DNA of 37,877 nt. It comes from an uncultured Eubacteriales bacterium (GTDB lineage Bacteria; Bacillota; Clostridia; Oscillospirales; Acutalibacteraceae). The stretch spans positions 1 through 37,877 of the forward strand of contig ONBJ01000041.1 in the NCBI GenBank assembly GCA_900316025.1. The letters run 5' to 3'. The position numbers were made by a program, and so were the translations under genes. The first letter of the stretch is position 1; every line of letters starts with the position of its first letter. This document shows positions 15,700 through 24,013 of the stretch, piece by piece. The notes beneath the pieces are model-generated. The model saw only the letters and a program-made list of their open reading frames with translations, made no database searches and was not told where the DNA came from.

Positions 15700-17640
15700 T
15701 TATCTTACGGTTGAACCGACTTCCATATCATCTGCAAATATAACCTTTACAGAATTACCGCTGTCAGCCGCCAAAATCATACCGCAGCTTTCAACTGAGC
15801 AGAGCTTTGCAGGTTTGAGATTGGCTACAAGTATAACATTATGACCGATTAAATCCTCAGGCTTGTAATACTGTGCTATACCGCTGGCAACTGTACGCTC
15901 ACCCGTACCGTCATCAAGTGTTAGTTTAAGAAGCTTTTTAGCTTTCTTGACAGGCTCACAAGCCTTGACCTTTGCAACTCTGAGTTCTACCTTTGCAAAA
16001 TCATCTATTGAAATTTCGGGCTTTTCCTCAGCCTTTGCAGTATTTACTGCGGCTTTTTCCGCCTGCTGAGCCTTTGCGGCAGCAAGAGCTATATCATCAA
16101 GCAGCTTCTTTGAATCAAGTCTTGAAAAAAGTGGTACAGCCGCTCCTACTTTTCCGCCGACTTCAAGTCCGCCGAAATTGTCAAGTGATTCATAATTCTT
16201 TACATCTGTATTTATCTGCTCAAAAATCTTTTCGGCAGTTTCAGGCATAAACGGTGATATAAGCACAGCTATATATCTTATACACTCAAGCAGATTGTAA
16301 AGCACTGTTCCAAGACGTTCTTTTGTGCTTTCGTCCTTTGCGAGTACCCAAGGTGCTGTTTCGTCAATATACTTGTTGCTTCTTCTTGCAAGTGCCATTA
16401 CAGAGTCAAGTGCATCACTCATTCTGTATTCACTCAGCAGTCTGTCAAGCTCCGATACTGCTTTAAGAGCAGCGGCTTTTAATTCATCGTCAACGGCTTC
16501 ATATGCGGTAGGAGCTTTAATCTCACCGTCAAAATATTTGTTGCTCATAGCAACGGTTCTGTTTACAAGATTTCCCAGAGTATTTGCCAAATCCGAGTTG
16601 TATCTCTCGAAAACGGTTTCATATGTTATTGAGCCGTCCGAAGTATAGGGCATCTCACTCAGAAGATAATATCTTACCGCATCAACGCCGATTAAATTTA
16701 CCAAATCATCAGCATATATCACGTTGCCTCTTGATTTGCTCATTTTGTCCGTTCCGAACAGTAACCAAGGGTGTGCAAAAACCTGTTTCGGAATGGGTTC
16801 GCCCAGAGCCATCAGCATAATTGGCCAGTAAATAGTATGAAACCTGAGAATATCCTTGCCTATAACGTGAACATCGGCAGGCCAGTATTTTTTATAGTTT
16901 TCACCGCTTCCGTCAGGACTGTATCCTAGAGCGGTGATATAGTTTGAAAGTGCATCAATCCATACATAAACTATGTGACCTTCGTCAAAGTCTACAGGGA
17001 TTCCCCACTTGAAAGATGTTCTTGAAACACATAAATCCTGCAGACCCGGCTTGATAAAATTATTTACCATTTCCTTTTTACGCTGTTCGGGATATATAAA
17101 ATCAGGATTGTTTTCAATATAATCCTCAAGCTGCTTCTGATATTTTGAAAGCTTCAGAAAATATGCTTCTTCCTCAGCTTTTTTTACCTCTCTGCCGCAG
17201 TCGGGACATTTTCCGTCTACAAGCTGAGCCTCCGTCCAGAAGCTTTCGCAGGGGGTACAGTACATACCCTCATAAGAGCCTTTGTAGATGTCGCCCTGTT
17301 CATACAGCTTTCTGAATATTTTCTGTACTGCCTTTTCGTGATAGTCGTCCGTTGTGCGTATAAAATGGTTGTAGGATATATTGAGAATACGGCATATATC
17401 CTTTATTTCACCCGAAACCTTGTCTACATATTCCTTTGGAGTAACTCCTGCATTCTTTGCATATTCCTCTATTTTCTGACCGTGTTCATCTGTTCCGGTT
17501 AAAAAGAAAACATCATAGCCCTGTAATCTTTTATACCTTGCCAGTGCGTCAGTCATAACTACTTCATAGCTGTTTCCTATGTGAGGCTTTCTTGAAGTGT
17601 AAGCGATTGCCGTTGTGATGTAATATTTCTTTTTGCACAT
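15700..17640 (-). CDS. metG: Methionyl-tRNA synthetase
   Basis: 646 residues, full length including the C-terminal tRNA-binding domain. Class I motifs HIGN (20-23) and KMSKS (299-303) are intact. The zinc knuckle is of the two-CxxC type (C128/C131 and C145/C148). The anticodon-binding helical domain spans about 350-510 and the EMAP/Trbp111-like OB fold about 540-646 (ELRVAKVKACE... start). It charges tRNA-Met with methionine for initiation and elongation. Start ATG 17640 is preceded by AGGAGG. No T-box is visible in the short leader; a sigma-A promoter lies 46 bases upstream. Confidence 0.97.
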   Translation of the reverse strand: MCKKKYYITTAIAYTSRKPHIGNSYEVVMTDALARYKRLQGYDVFFLTGTDEHGQKIEEYAKNAGVTPKEYVDKVSGEIKDICRILNISYNHFIRTTDDYHEKAVQKIFRKLYEQGDIYKGSYEGMYCTPCESFWTEAQLVDGKCPDCGREVKKAEEEAYFLKLSKYQKQLEDYIENNPDFIYPEQRKKEMVNNFIKPGLQDLCVSRTSFKWGIPVDFDEGHIVYVWIDALSNYITALGYSPDGSGENYKKYWPADVHVIGKDILRFHTIYWPIMLMALGEPIPKQVFAHPWLLFGTDKMSKSRGNVIYADDLVNLIGVDAVRYYLLSEMPYTSDGSITYETVFERYNSDLANTLGNLVNRTVAMSNKYFDGEIKAPTAYEAVDDELKAAALKAVSELDRLLSEYRMSDALDSVMALARRSNKYIDETAPWVLAKDESTKERLGTVLYNLLECIRYIAVLISPFMPETAEKIFEQINTDVKNYESLDNFGGLEVGGKVGAAVPLFSRLDSKKLLDDIALAAAKAQQAEKAAVNTAKAEEKPEISIDDFAKVELRVAKVKACEPVKKAKKLLKLTLDDGTGERTVASGIAQYYKPEDLIGHNVILVANLKPAKLCSVESCGMILAADSGNSVKVIFADDMEVGSTVR

Positions 17641-17685
17641 TCCGCATAACCTCCTGTATTTTATAATTTGTAATGTGTTGCGGTA

Positions 17686-17714
17686 ATTATATCATTATGC
17701 CGCACTTTTAACAA
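17686..17714 (-). promoter_or_regulatory. metG promoter
   Basis: Minus strand TTGTTA (17709-17714), 17-base spacer, TATAAT (17686-17691). The -35 and spacer overlap a small hairpin (17700-17707 with 17713-17720, 8 bp). Confidence 0.65.
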
Positions 17715-17913
17715 GTGCGGACAGTAACGAGATTTTTTAATGCCTTAATTTTCAATACATTTACTCACCCATTCATTATAGCATAATATTGCCGCAGGGT
17801 CAACGCAAAAAGAACATCGGAACAAATATGCGGATATTTTAAAGACAACTGTTTTATTTTATGCGGCTCAGGCATATAAATTTTATACAGATAAGAAAAA
17901 GGGGAGTAAATCA

Positions 17914-18387
17914 ATGGGTATAATCAGAAATGTAAAGGCATTCATAATAAGTATTGCCATAAGTATGGGAACAGGACTTATCGCAAGTCTGCTTACTTTG
18001 AGAAATTTCGGAGTATATTCCGAAATGATACAGCCGCCGCTGTCGCCGCCTGCGTGGCTGTTTCCCGTAGTATGGACAATACTGTATTTCCTTATGGGTG
18101 TATCCGCATATATGATATATATGGAAAAAAGTGAGGAGAAATTTGCGGCATTAGGTGTATATCTGATTCAGCTTGTTTTCAATTTCCTGTGGTCTTTGAT
18201 ATATTTTAATCTCGGGCAGGTTCTTTTTGCGTTCATATGGCTTGTAATATTATGGATGCTTATACTGGTTATGGTTGTAAGCTTTTACAGAATAAACAAG
18301 ACTGCTGGTTATTTACAGATACCGTATCTGATATGGGTAACGTTTGCAGGATATCTGAATCTGGCACTTTATCTGTTGAACAGATGA
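17914..18387 (+). CDS. tspO: TspO/MBR family tryptophan-rich sensory protein
   Basis: 157 residues, usual length, five hydrophobic helices. Family motifs: PPLSPPAWLFPVVWTILYF in the first loop and TM2, VFNFLWSLIYF in TM3 and PYLIWVTFAGYLN in TM5. TspO proteins bind tetrapyrroles and related ligands in the membrane; their role in anaerobic Clostridia is not defined. GGGGAG lies eight bases before ATG 17914. It is a single-gene unit with its own terminator at 18413. No clear promoter was picked in the 270-base gap before it beyond the divergent metG promoter. Confidence 0.93.
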   Translation: MGIIRNVKAFIISIAISMGTGLIASLLTLRNFGVYSEMIQPPLSPPAWLFPVVWTILYFLMGVSAYMIYMEKSEEKFAALGVYLIQLVFNFLWSLIYFNLGQVLFAFIWLVILWMLILVMVVSFYRINKTAGYLQIPYLIWVTFAGYLNLALYLLNR

Positions 18388-18412
18388 TATGAGATTAAAG
18401 GAAAGTACTTTG

Positions 18413-18456
18413 AAAAAATCGGCTATCTGATTTGACGGATAGCCGATTTTTTGATT
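18413..18456 (+). terminator. tspO terminator
   Basis: 15-bp stem (18413-18427 with 18438-18452), ten-base loop, poly-T in the 3' arm and beyond. The A-run in the 5' arm means it could also act on the minus strand. Confidence 0.85.
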
Positions 18457-18505
18457 TTTAAATAATTTCTACATGATGAGCGGTTGAAAATGAAATAGTT
18501 ACTGT

Positions 18506-18624
18506 CAAAATTTGCAAAGCAAATTTTGTTTGGATTTTGATGAGTTTAAGGGCTTTGCCCTTAAAAATCCCACAATGGGCTTTGCCCCTTGACCCCACCA
18601 CTTTTGAAAAAGTGGACAAAACTT
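18506..18624 (-). repeat. Multi-hairpin intergenic repeat, copy R3
   Basis: Four hairpins: 18506-18528 (10 bp), 18546-18564 (8 bp), 18573-18591 (8 bp with one mismatch) and 18598-18615 (7 bp). Read on the minus strand it starts directly at the stop codon of the CHAP-like gene and closely resembles R4 over about 80 bases. Confidence 0.8.
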
Positions 18625-20325
18625 TTAATTGTCATAGCTATACAATGAGAAAATCATTGTACAGCTTGCAGTTTTACCGTTGTGAGTGGTTACGGTAATA
18701 ACAGTTGTACCCTTTTTCTGTGTAACAATTTTGCCGTTGCTGTATACTCTGGCAACATCGGGATTGCTGCTTGTCCACTTGTATGAGGTTGCTGAATTAG
18801 GAGTAATTGTTTTTGTAAAAATATAGGTGGATTTTGCCTTGATTTTAAGTGTTTCCCTGTTCAGTGTTATACTTTGAGGGACTTTCTTGACGTTGACTTT
18901 ACATACAGCAGTTGTACCGTCTTGAGCGGTTGCCGTGATATATGCGATACCATTTTTCTTTCCTGTAACGATACCGTTTTTATCTACTGTTGCAATTTCC
19001 TTGTTGTCGGTTGACCATGTGATATTCTGAGCAACGGGCATAACATCAGCCGTGAGTGTATATTTCTGCTTTACACCTATATTTACAGCCGTTTTATTGA
19101 GTTTGATTTCTGTTTTCTGTTTATCAATAATTCTAAGGGTAATTTCACATGAACCGTCATCGAAAGTAAAGAGCAGTTTATGAACGCCCTCACCAAAGGG
19201 TATCAGCTCAGATTTTCCGACAGATACCTTTCCGTAGGAAAGCAGCATATTGCTTTCTATATTTGAACCGAGATACTGACCGTTTTCGCTGATTGACACT
19301 CTTTTAGATTTTGAGTCCGTCTGTAATTTCAGTCCTGACGATGAGTTTATATCCCATACAATATCTGTCTGTTCTGCGTTGATTGCTCTTTGTACAAAAG
19401 GTTTGATTTCGTCATATTCTGCATAAGCCATAATACGACCACTATTTTTCATCAGGGGCTGACCGTAAAATTCTTCTTCGGCATCAAAATCCATTTCCCT
19501 GATAAGTACTTCGCCGTCACTGTTGCCGTTGATATAACGCAGTATATGGTTCTGCTTGTCGTATTCAAGAACAATCGCTACATGGTCGAAATATTTTCCC
19601 GAGCCGTCCCATGAAAAGAATATCAGACCGCCCTTTCTAAACGGAAGCTCGTAAGGGTCTACGTTGGTATGAACATAATGATTCCAGCCTGCATAAGCAT
19701 CAATTTTTTTGCCCGAAAGCGGTGTATACCATACGTTTTCCTGTTCAAAGTTGAACGCCTCTATCCAAGCATCAGCATCGCTTTCTATTCTGGGGTCAGC
19801 ACAGTAGGAATAATAGAATTTTTTTAAATCCGCATCGCTGTAATAACCTGCGTGGTACATACACCAGCTTGTAAAAATAGAACACCAGTCACAGTCCAGA
19901 TACTGACTGCTTTCACTTCTGTCCATAACATATCGCTGAGCCCAGCGGGTATATTCTGTATTGCCTGTTTTAGATGCGTTCATACGCTTTTCAACACCAG
20001 TCCAGAGCAGACCGTCTTTTTTTGCCTGTTCTATGTCGATACCTTCCGTGGAATAATTTTTGTAGCCAAGCTGCGACAGTGCAATTTCGGCAGTTTTTTC
20101 CATACTTGACTTTCCTGCGTTTTTTTCAATGGCTTCTGTAAGCTTGCTGTAAAATGCCGATGTTTTATATTCATTGGAAAATATCCGTACATCAGTATTA
20201 ACTGTACCGTAACTGAAAGAGGTATCGGTTAAAGCTGCCGATGTACTCACAGCAGTATATGATGCCATACCTGCAACCATAATCGCCGCCATTATCAGGG
20301 AAAGTATTCTTTTGGATTTCATCAT
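18625..20325 (-). CDS. Secreted CHAP-like peptidase/amidase with two Ig-like (Big_2) domains
   Basis: 566 residues. Signal peptide at 1-30 (basic start, IMAAIMVAGMAS core, cleavage near STSA-A). Residues 75-290 look like a CHAP domain: WCSIF with Cys148, FFSWDGSG and DHVAIVLE with His248, and YINGNSD downstream. CHAP enzymes usually cut peptidoglycan peptides or amide bonds. Two bacterial Ig-like domains follow (about 410-480 and 485-560), each with the ITLN...L.. opening and the TVDKNGIVTG-like turn, probably wall binding. The substrate is unknown and catalysis is inferred from the Cys/His pair. The gene is downstream of the PrsA-like gene but separated by the cloverleaf element. ATG 20325 follows GGTGAG. 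Confidence 0.8.
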   Translation of the reverse strand: MMKSKRILSLIMAAIMVAGMASYTAVSTSAALTDTSFSYGTVNTDVRIFSNEYKTSAFYSKLTEAIEKNAGKSSMEKTAEIALSQLGYKNYSTEGIDIEQAKKDGLLWTGVEKRMNASKTGNTEYTRWAQRYVMDRSESSQYLDCDWCSIFTSWCMYHAGYYSDADLKKFYYSYCADPRIESDADAWIEAFNFEQENVWYTPLSGKKIDAYAGWNHYVHTNVDPYELPFRKGGLIFFSWDGSGKYFDHVAIVLEYDKQNHILRYINGNSDGEVLIREMDFDAEEEFYGQPLMKNSGRIMAYAEYDEIKPFVQRAINAEQTDIVWDINSSSGLKLQTDSKSKRVSISENGQYLGSNIESNMLLSYGKVSVGKSELIPFGEGVHKLLFTFDDGSCEITLRIIDKQKTEIKLNKTAVNIGVKQKYTLTADVMPVAQNITWSTDNKEIATVDKNGIVTGKKNGIAYITATAQDGTTAVCKVNVKKVPQSITLNRETLKIKAKSTYIFTKTITPNSATSYKWTSSNPDVARVYSNGKIVTQKKGTTVITVTTHNGKTASCTMIFSLYSYDN

Positions 20326-20472
20326 AACTCACCTACGAATTTTTATAATTATATTGTAAAGTAAAACAATGACATTTCTGCCAACGATGTTTATAAATAA
20401 ATTCTATATTGGAAAAACAATTTTGTCAATATTAAATTTTCTTGTGATTTTTTACTATAACCCGCAAAAAAC

Positions 20473-20610
20473 AAGCCTGCGTCAGCACTGTGGCGATTGC
20501 AGACTGACGACAGACGAAGTCTGTCGTTAAATACAAAGCTACGCTTTGTATTCGTCAAAAGCAAAGCTTTTGACGGTCTGCAATCGCAGTGAGAGCGTTG
20601 ACGCAGGCTT
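20473..20610. repeat. Cloverleaf palindromic element, copy A
   Basis: Outer stem of 12 bp (20473-20484 with 20599-20610), then CACT/AGTG and a closing stem of 12 bp (20493-20504 with 20576-20587, beginning GCGATTGCAG). Inside are three abutting perfect hairpins: 20507-20527 (9 bp, loop GAA), 20530-20552 (10 bp, loop TAC) and 20553-20575 (10 bp, loop AAA). Only four bases inside the junction are unpaired. It lies 29 bases 3' of the PrsA-like gene stop. It is not a tRNA: no anticodon or T-arm features and stems are too long. Confidence 0.85.
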
Positions 20611-20639
20611 AAATATATTGCTTACGGTTATGTTGAAAA

Positions 20640-21803
20640 TCAGCTCTGAACTTCCGCATCGGCAGAAATTTCATCTGATGTAGCTGCCTCTGTGGGAGGT
20701 TCTGTGATAAACATTGTTGACGGATATTTCTCAACAGCTTCCTTGTTTATTTCGCACTTGTAGTTCTTAACGGCAGCTTTGACATCTTTCTGAAATTCCT
20801 CACTCTTCATATTTACAAGAGTGCTGTATCTGAGACTTTCATCACTGCCGAGCTTTTTTGATTCGTCCTTTATGTTTCCTCTGTAAAGGAGGTACGCCAT
20901 AGGACTGTCGCCGTCCTCACCAACGGTTATGTATTTTGCGTTTCCGTCTTTCATTTCAGAAAAAGCTTTTTCGATTTCCTCGCCAAGACCTGCATTCTTA
21001 AGAATACTTGTAGCTGAAACAGTGGGGTCTGTTTCTGTTTCATAGTCTTTCATATACACCTTGACCTCATCGGCATAAGATGTTCCGTCATTGATAGCCT
21101 TTACATACTTGTCAAGGTTGGCTTTTATTTTCTTGACCTCATCACTGCTTTTCTTTTCACTTGAGCTTTTTCCCTCGTCATCGGTAGTTGTTTCATACAG
21201 TGGAATGCTGATATAGTTATAGTTCACATATTCGCTTTCATAGTATTTTTTGAGTTCGTCAAGAGAAACCTCTTTTTTGCCGCCCTCCTGATAAAGTCCC
21301 TTGAATATAGCTTCGAGCTTTGCGGGATTTTCATATCCTGCCTCAATGAATGAATCCTTGCTTATACCGTAAGCTTCAAAGGTTTTTCTTCCGTAAGTCC
21401 AGTTCTGGTCGGCATTTGCCTTGTAGCTTGCGATTTCATCACTTGTGAGTTTAAGTTTCATATCCTTGAATGTCTTGTTTACATACAAAAAGTGCTTACA
21501 GGCTTCATCTGAAGTCTGAGCAATAAATTCACGTGCAGTCATTTCCTTGCCGTCATCGTCTTTAAGCTTTTGGTCGAGGAAGTCACCCGTACCGTTTTCT
21601 ACTTTATTGGACGCAGTGTAATAAGCACTGTAGTTATAGTAGATATAGTCGCCGATAGTCATAGTAGAAGTATCGTCCTTGTATGACCATGACAAGTCCT
21701 GAAGATAGTTTCCGAATACCGTAGCCTGTGTACAGCCGCTCACTGCGGAGCCAACCATCAAAGCACCCAGTGCAACTGCAACAGCTTTTCCAAATATTTT
21801 CAT
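20640..21803 (-). CDS. PrsA/SurA-like lipoprotein (putative extracytoplasmic folding factor)
   Basis: 387 residues. Lipoprotein signal with lipobox VSGC and modified Cys24, so it should be anchored outside the membrane. The rest is mostly charged helices: a SurA_N/PrsA-like N-terminal chaperone region (about 45-190) and a middle/C-terminal segment (about 195-360) in the position of a parvulin domain, but I cannot see convincing parvulin active-site residues. The tail is Glu/Thr/Ala-rich. Known PrsA lipoproteins help secreted proteins and PBPs fold; neighbouring genes encode secreted wall proteins and a PBP. It has its own strong promoter. Identification rests on overall architecture, not on a decisive motif. 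Confidence 0.65.
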   Translation of the reverse strand: MKIFGKAVAVALGALMVGSAVSGCTQATVFGNYLQDLSWSYKDDTSTMTIGDYIYYNYSAYYTASNKVENGTGDFLDQKLKDDDGKEMTAREFIAQTSDEACKHFLYVNKTFKDMKLKLTSDEIASYKANADQNWTYGRKTFEAYGISKDSFIEAGYENPAKLEAIFKGLYQEGGKKEVSLDELKKYYESEYVNYNYISIPLYETTTDDEGKSSSEKKSSDEVKKIKANLDKYVKAINDGTSYADEVKVYMKDYETETDPTVSATSILKNAGLGEEIEKAFSEMKDGNAKYITVGEDGDSPMAYLLYRGNIKDESKKLGSDESLRYSTLVNMKSEEFQKDVKAAVKNYKCEINKEAVEKYPSTMFITEPPTEAATSDEISADAEVQS

Positions 21804-21837
21804 AGCAAAGCAATCCTTTCTGTTATTGACCTAAGAT

Positions 21838-21866
21838 ATTATACACTCTTTATGTTTTTTTGTCTA
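21838..21866 (-). promoter_or_regulatory. Promoter of the PrsA-like gene
   Basis: Minus strand TAGACA (21861-21866), 17-base spacer, TATAAT (21838-21843), 34 bases upstream of the start. Confidence 0.75.
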
Positions 21867-22032
21867 TGTATATTTTAATATTTTTAACAAATATTAAAAA
21901 GTTAAGAGGTATATTACGGACTGTTTTGATTGATAATGACCATTGATGATACGATATATGTCGGAAATACAATATAAATGCAATATAAAGGCAATAGTAT
22001 CAATCATTAAACCTTTATTAACATACTGTTTC

Positions 22033-22061
22033 TTGACATTTGTATATTTATAGAATATCAT
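22033..22061 (+). promoter_or_regulatory. Promoter of the FHA-rodA gene
   Basis: TTGACA (22033-22038), 17-base spacer, TATCAT (22056-22061), 55 bases upstream of the start. Between this and the divergent promoter at 21866 (about 165 bases) I see only AT-rich sequence. Confidence 0.8.
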
Positions 22062-22116
22062 CTAGCTGTGGGATAGTGTAAACATTTAAAAAATTTCTGC
22101 GGAAAGGTGTGAATTT

Positions 22117-23814
22117 ATGGATTTCTTTTCTTGGTTTGACTTGCCGTATCTCGGAGCGGTAATAGATCTGGCACTTCTGACGATAAGATTACTTCTGCCT
22201 ATACTTGCGGTAATAATAGTATTTCAGTGTTTCAGCTCAATGAGAAGGCACAGAAGAGATGAAAACGCACTGATTATGCTTGTAAATAAAGATACCGGAG
22301 AGAGTACGCCCGTTCTTTACTGGGAAAACTCACTCGGAAGGAGCAGGGGAAACGATATAGTTATTTCCGATGATACAGTATCACGTGAACACGCAGTACT
22401 TCTCAGACGTAAGGAAGGCTGGTTCATAAATGATGTAGGCTCAAAAAGCGGAACTTATGTAAACGGAAGTCTTAGTGTTGAAAGAACACAGCTTATGATA
22501 GATGATGTAATCCGTCTTGGAAATACTGAGTATATAGTAAAAAGAACCGATGATGTGATAGCAGGAAGCGGCTCGTGGTTTCTCAACAAGCCTAAAAACA
22601 AGGCAAGTATCAAGCCTGAGATGCTCATGCTTCTTATTTCGGTGTTTCTTTTTTTTCTTGCAGTAGAGGGAAGTCTTTGTGACGAAATAAGGGATTTTCA
22701 GCCCTTTTCCGTATGGGCTTTGTTTACTGCCGTGTCGTGGATATTTTTTTATATATCAAAGAAAGCTTTCAGACGTGTGAACTTTGAGCTGGAAGCTCTT
22801 GCTATATTTATGAGCGGTACAGGCGTTATGCTTCTTGTAAGACAGGTTTTCAGGCAAAGCATAGTACAGACTGTTGCTATGGTATGCGGTATGATATGTT
22901 TCTGCATAATTATAAAATTCATAGAAAACCCCGATATAATAGAAAAACTGAGAATACCGCTCTATATACTTGCAGTGCTTCTGCTGGGAGCAAATATCCT
23001 TTTTGCAAAAGTGACAAACGGTGCGGCAAACTGGCTCAGTATAGGCGGAATATCCGTTCAGCCGTCGGAATTTGTAAAGGTAATATATATACTGGTCAGT
23101 GCTTCCGCTCTGGACAAGCTTCTCACAAAAGGAAACCTTATGCACTTCATAATATTTTCCGTAATATGCGTGGGTGCTTTATTTCTTATGAGCGATTTGG
23201 GTACGGCACTTATATTTTTCTGTACGTTCCTTTTTATAGCCTTTATGCGAAGCGGAGATTTGAAAACCGTAATTCTTGCTTTGGTTGCCGCTGTACTGGG
23301 AGCTGTTTTCGTTCTCTCGTTCAAGCCGTACATAGCCGACCGTTTCAGTGCATGGGGACACTGCTTTGAACTTGCAGACTCAACAGGCTATCAGCAGGCG
23401 AGAGTGCTTACCTATTCCGCAAGCGGAGGATTTATAGGAGTAGGTATGGGCAACGGCTATCTGAAATATATATTCGCCTCTGAAAGTGATTTGGTATTCG
23501 GGCTTATGTGCGAGGAAATAGGACTGGTAATTGCTGTATGTACTGTCGTCTGCATAATAGGACTTGTCTTTTATGCAAGAGCTATCACCACAAGAAGCCG
23601 CTCTACATTTTATTCCATATCGGCGTGCTGTGCGGCAGGTCTTATGCTGGTTCAGACAGCTTTGAACGTATTCGGAGCTACCGATATTCTTCCGCTTACA
23701 GGCGTTACACTTCCGTTCATAAGTCTTGGCGGTTCAAGTATGATTTCGTGCTGGTGTCTGCTTGCCTTCATAAAAGCCGCAGATGAAAGAACATATGCAG
23801 TAAATAAAAGTTAG
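22117..23814 (+). CDS. FHA domain–RodA/FtsW (SEDS) fusion, peptidoglycan glycosyltransferase
   Basis: 565 residues. A first TM (about 14-38) is followed by a cytoplasmic FHA domain (about 65-145) with the phosphothreonine-binding set GRSRGND (R75), SREH (S89-H92) and SGTYVNG (N116). From about 170 there are about ten TM helices of the SEDS family, with QPSEFVK near 315, DLGTALIFF and the C-terminal PLTGVTLPFISLGGSSM. SEDS proteins polymerise lipid II into glycan strands together with a class B PBP. The FHA domain should bind phosphoproteins made by the PASTA kinase at 12162, giving a direct route from signal to wall synthesis. A PBP gene follows. The start ATG has a GGAAAGG site. Confidence 0.93.
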   Translation: MDFFSWFDLPYLGAVIDLALLTIRLLLPILAVIIVFQCFSSMRRHRRDENALIMLVNKDTGESTPVLYWENSLGRSRGNDIVISDDTVSREHAVLLRRKEGWFINDVGSKSGTYVNGSLSVERTQLMIDDVIRLGNTEYIVKRTDDVIAGSGSWFLNKPKNKASIKPEMLMLLISVFLFFLAVEGSLCDEIRDFQPFSVWALFTAVSWIFFYISKKAFRRVNFELEALAIFMSGTGVMLLVRQVFRQSIVQTVAMVCGMICFCIIIKFIENPDIIEKLRIPLYILAVLLLGANILFAKVTNGAANWLSIGGISVQPSEFVKVIYILVSASALDKLLTKGNLMHFIIFSVICVGALFLMSDLGTALIFFCTFLFIAFMRSGDLKTVILALVAAVLGAVFVLSFKPYIADRFSAWGHCFELADSTGYQQARVLTYSASGGFIGVGMGNGYLKYIFASESDLVFGLMCEEIGLVIAVCTVVCIIGLVFYARAITTRSRSTFYSISACCAAGLMLVQTALNVFGATDILPLTGVTLPFISLGGSSMISCWCLLAFIKAADERTYAVNKS

Positions 23815-23830
23815 CTGCTTTTCGGGAGTT

Positions 23831-23957
23831 AGCTCAGGCGGCGATTGCAGCGTTAAAAAGCCGAAGGCTTTTTAACGTGGAAAGTGCCTTTTAATAAAGG
23901 CACTTTCCAGTATACGCAGATTTATCTGCGTATACCTGCAATCGCCGCACCTGAGCT
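23831..23957. repeat. Cloverleaf palindromic element, copy B
   Basis: A 20-bp closing stem with a two-base bulge (23831-23850 with 23936-23957), including GCGATTGCAG/CTGCAATCGC as in copy A. Three abutting hairpins fill the inside exactly: 23851-23877 (12 bp, loop GAA), 23878-23909 (14 bp, loop TAAT) and 23910-23935 (11 bp, loop TTTA). No base in the junction is unpaired. A short outer TCGGG/CCCGA pairing (about 23822 and 23968) may extend it. It lies 16 bases 3' of the FHA-rodA stop and before the PBP gene. Confidence 0.87.
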
Positions 23958-24013
23958 GTCGCAGTTACCCGACTTACATTAATCAATATATTATATAAAA
24001 GGGGGCTGAAGCT

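Noticed and set aside
17700-17720. Riboswitch or T-box leader for metG
   Set aside because: Only an 8-bp hairpin that overlaps the promoter; no leader long enough between promoter and start.
20473-20610. Cloverleaf as a tRNA or tmRNA
   Set aside because: Stems are too long, loops are three bases, and there is no anticodon loop, T-loop or CCA.
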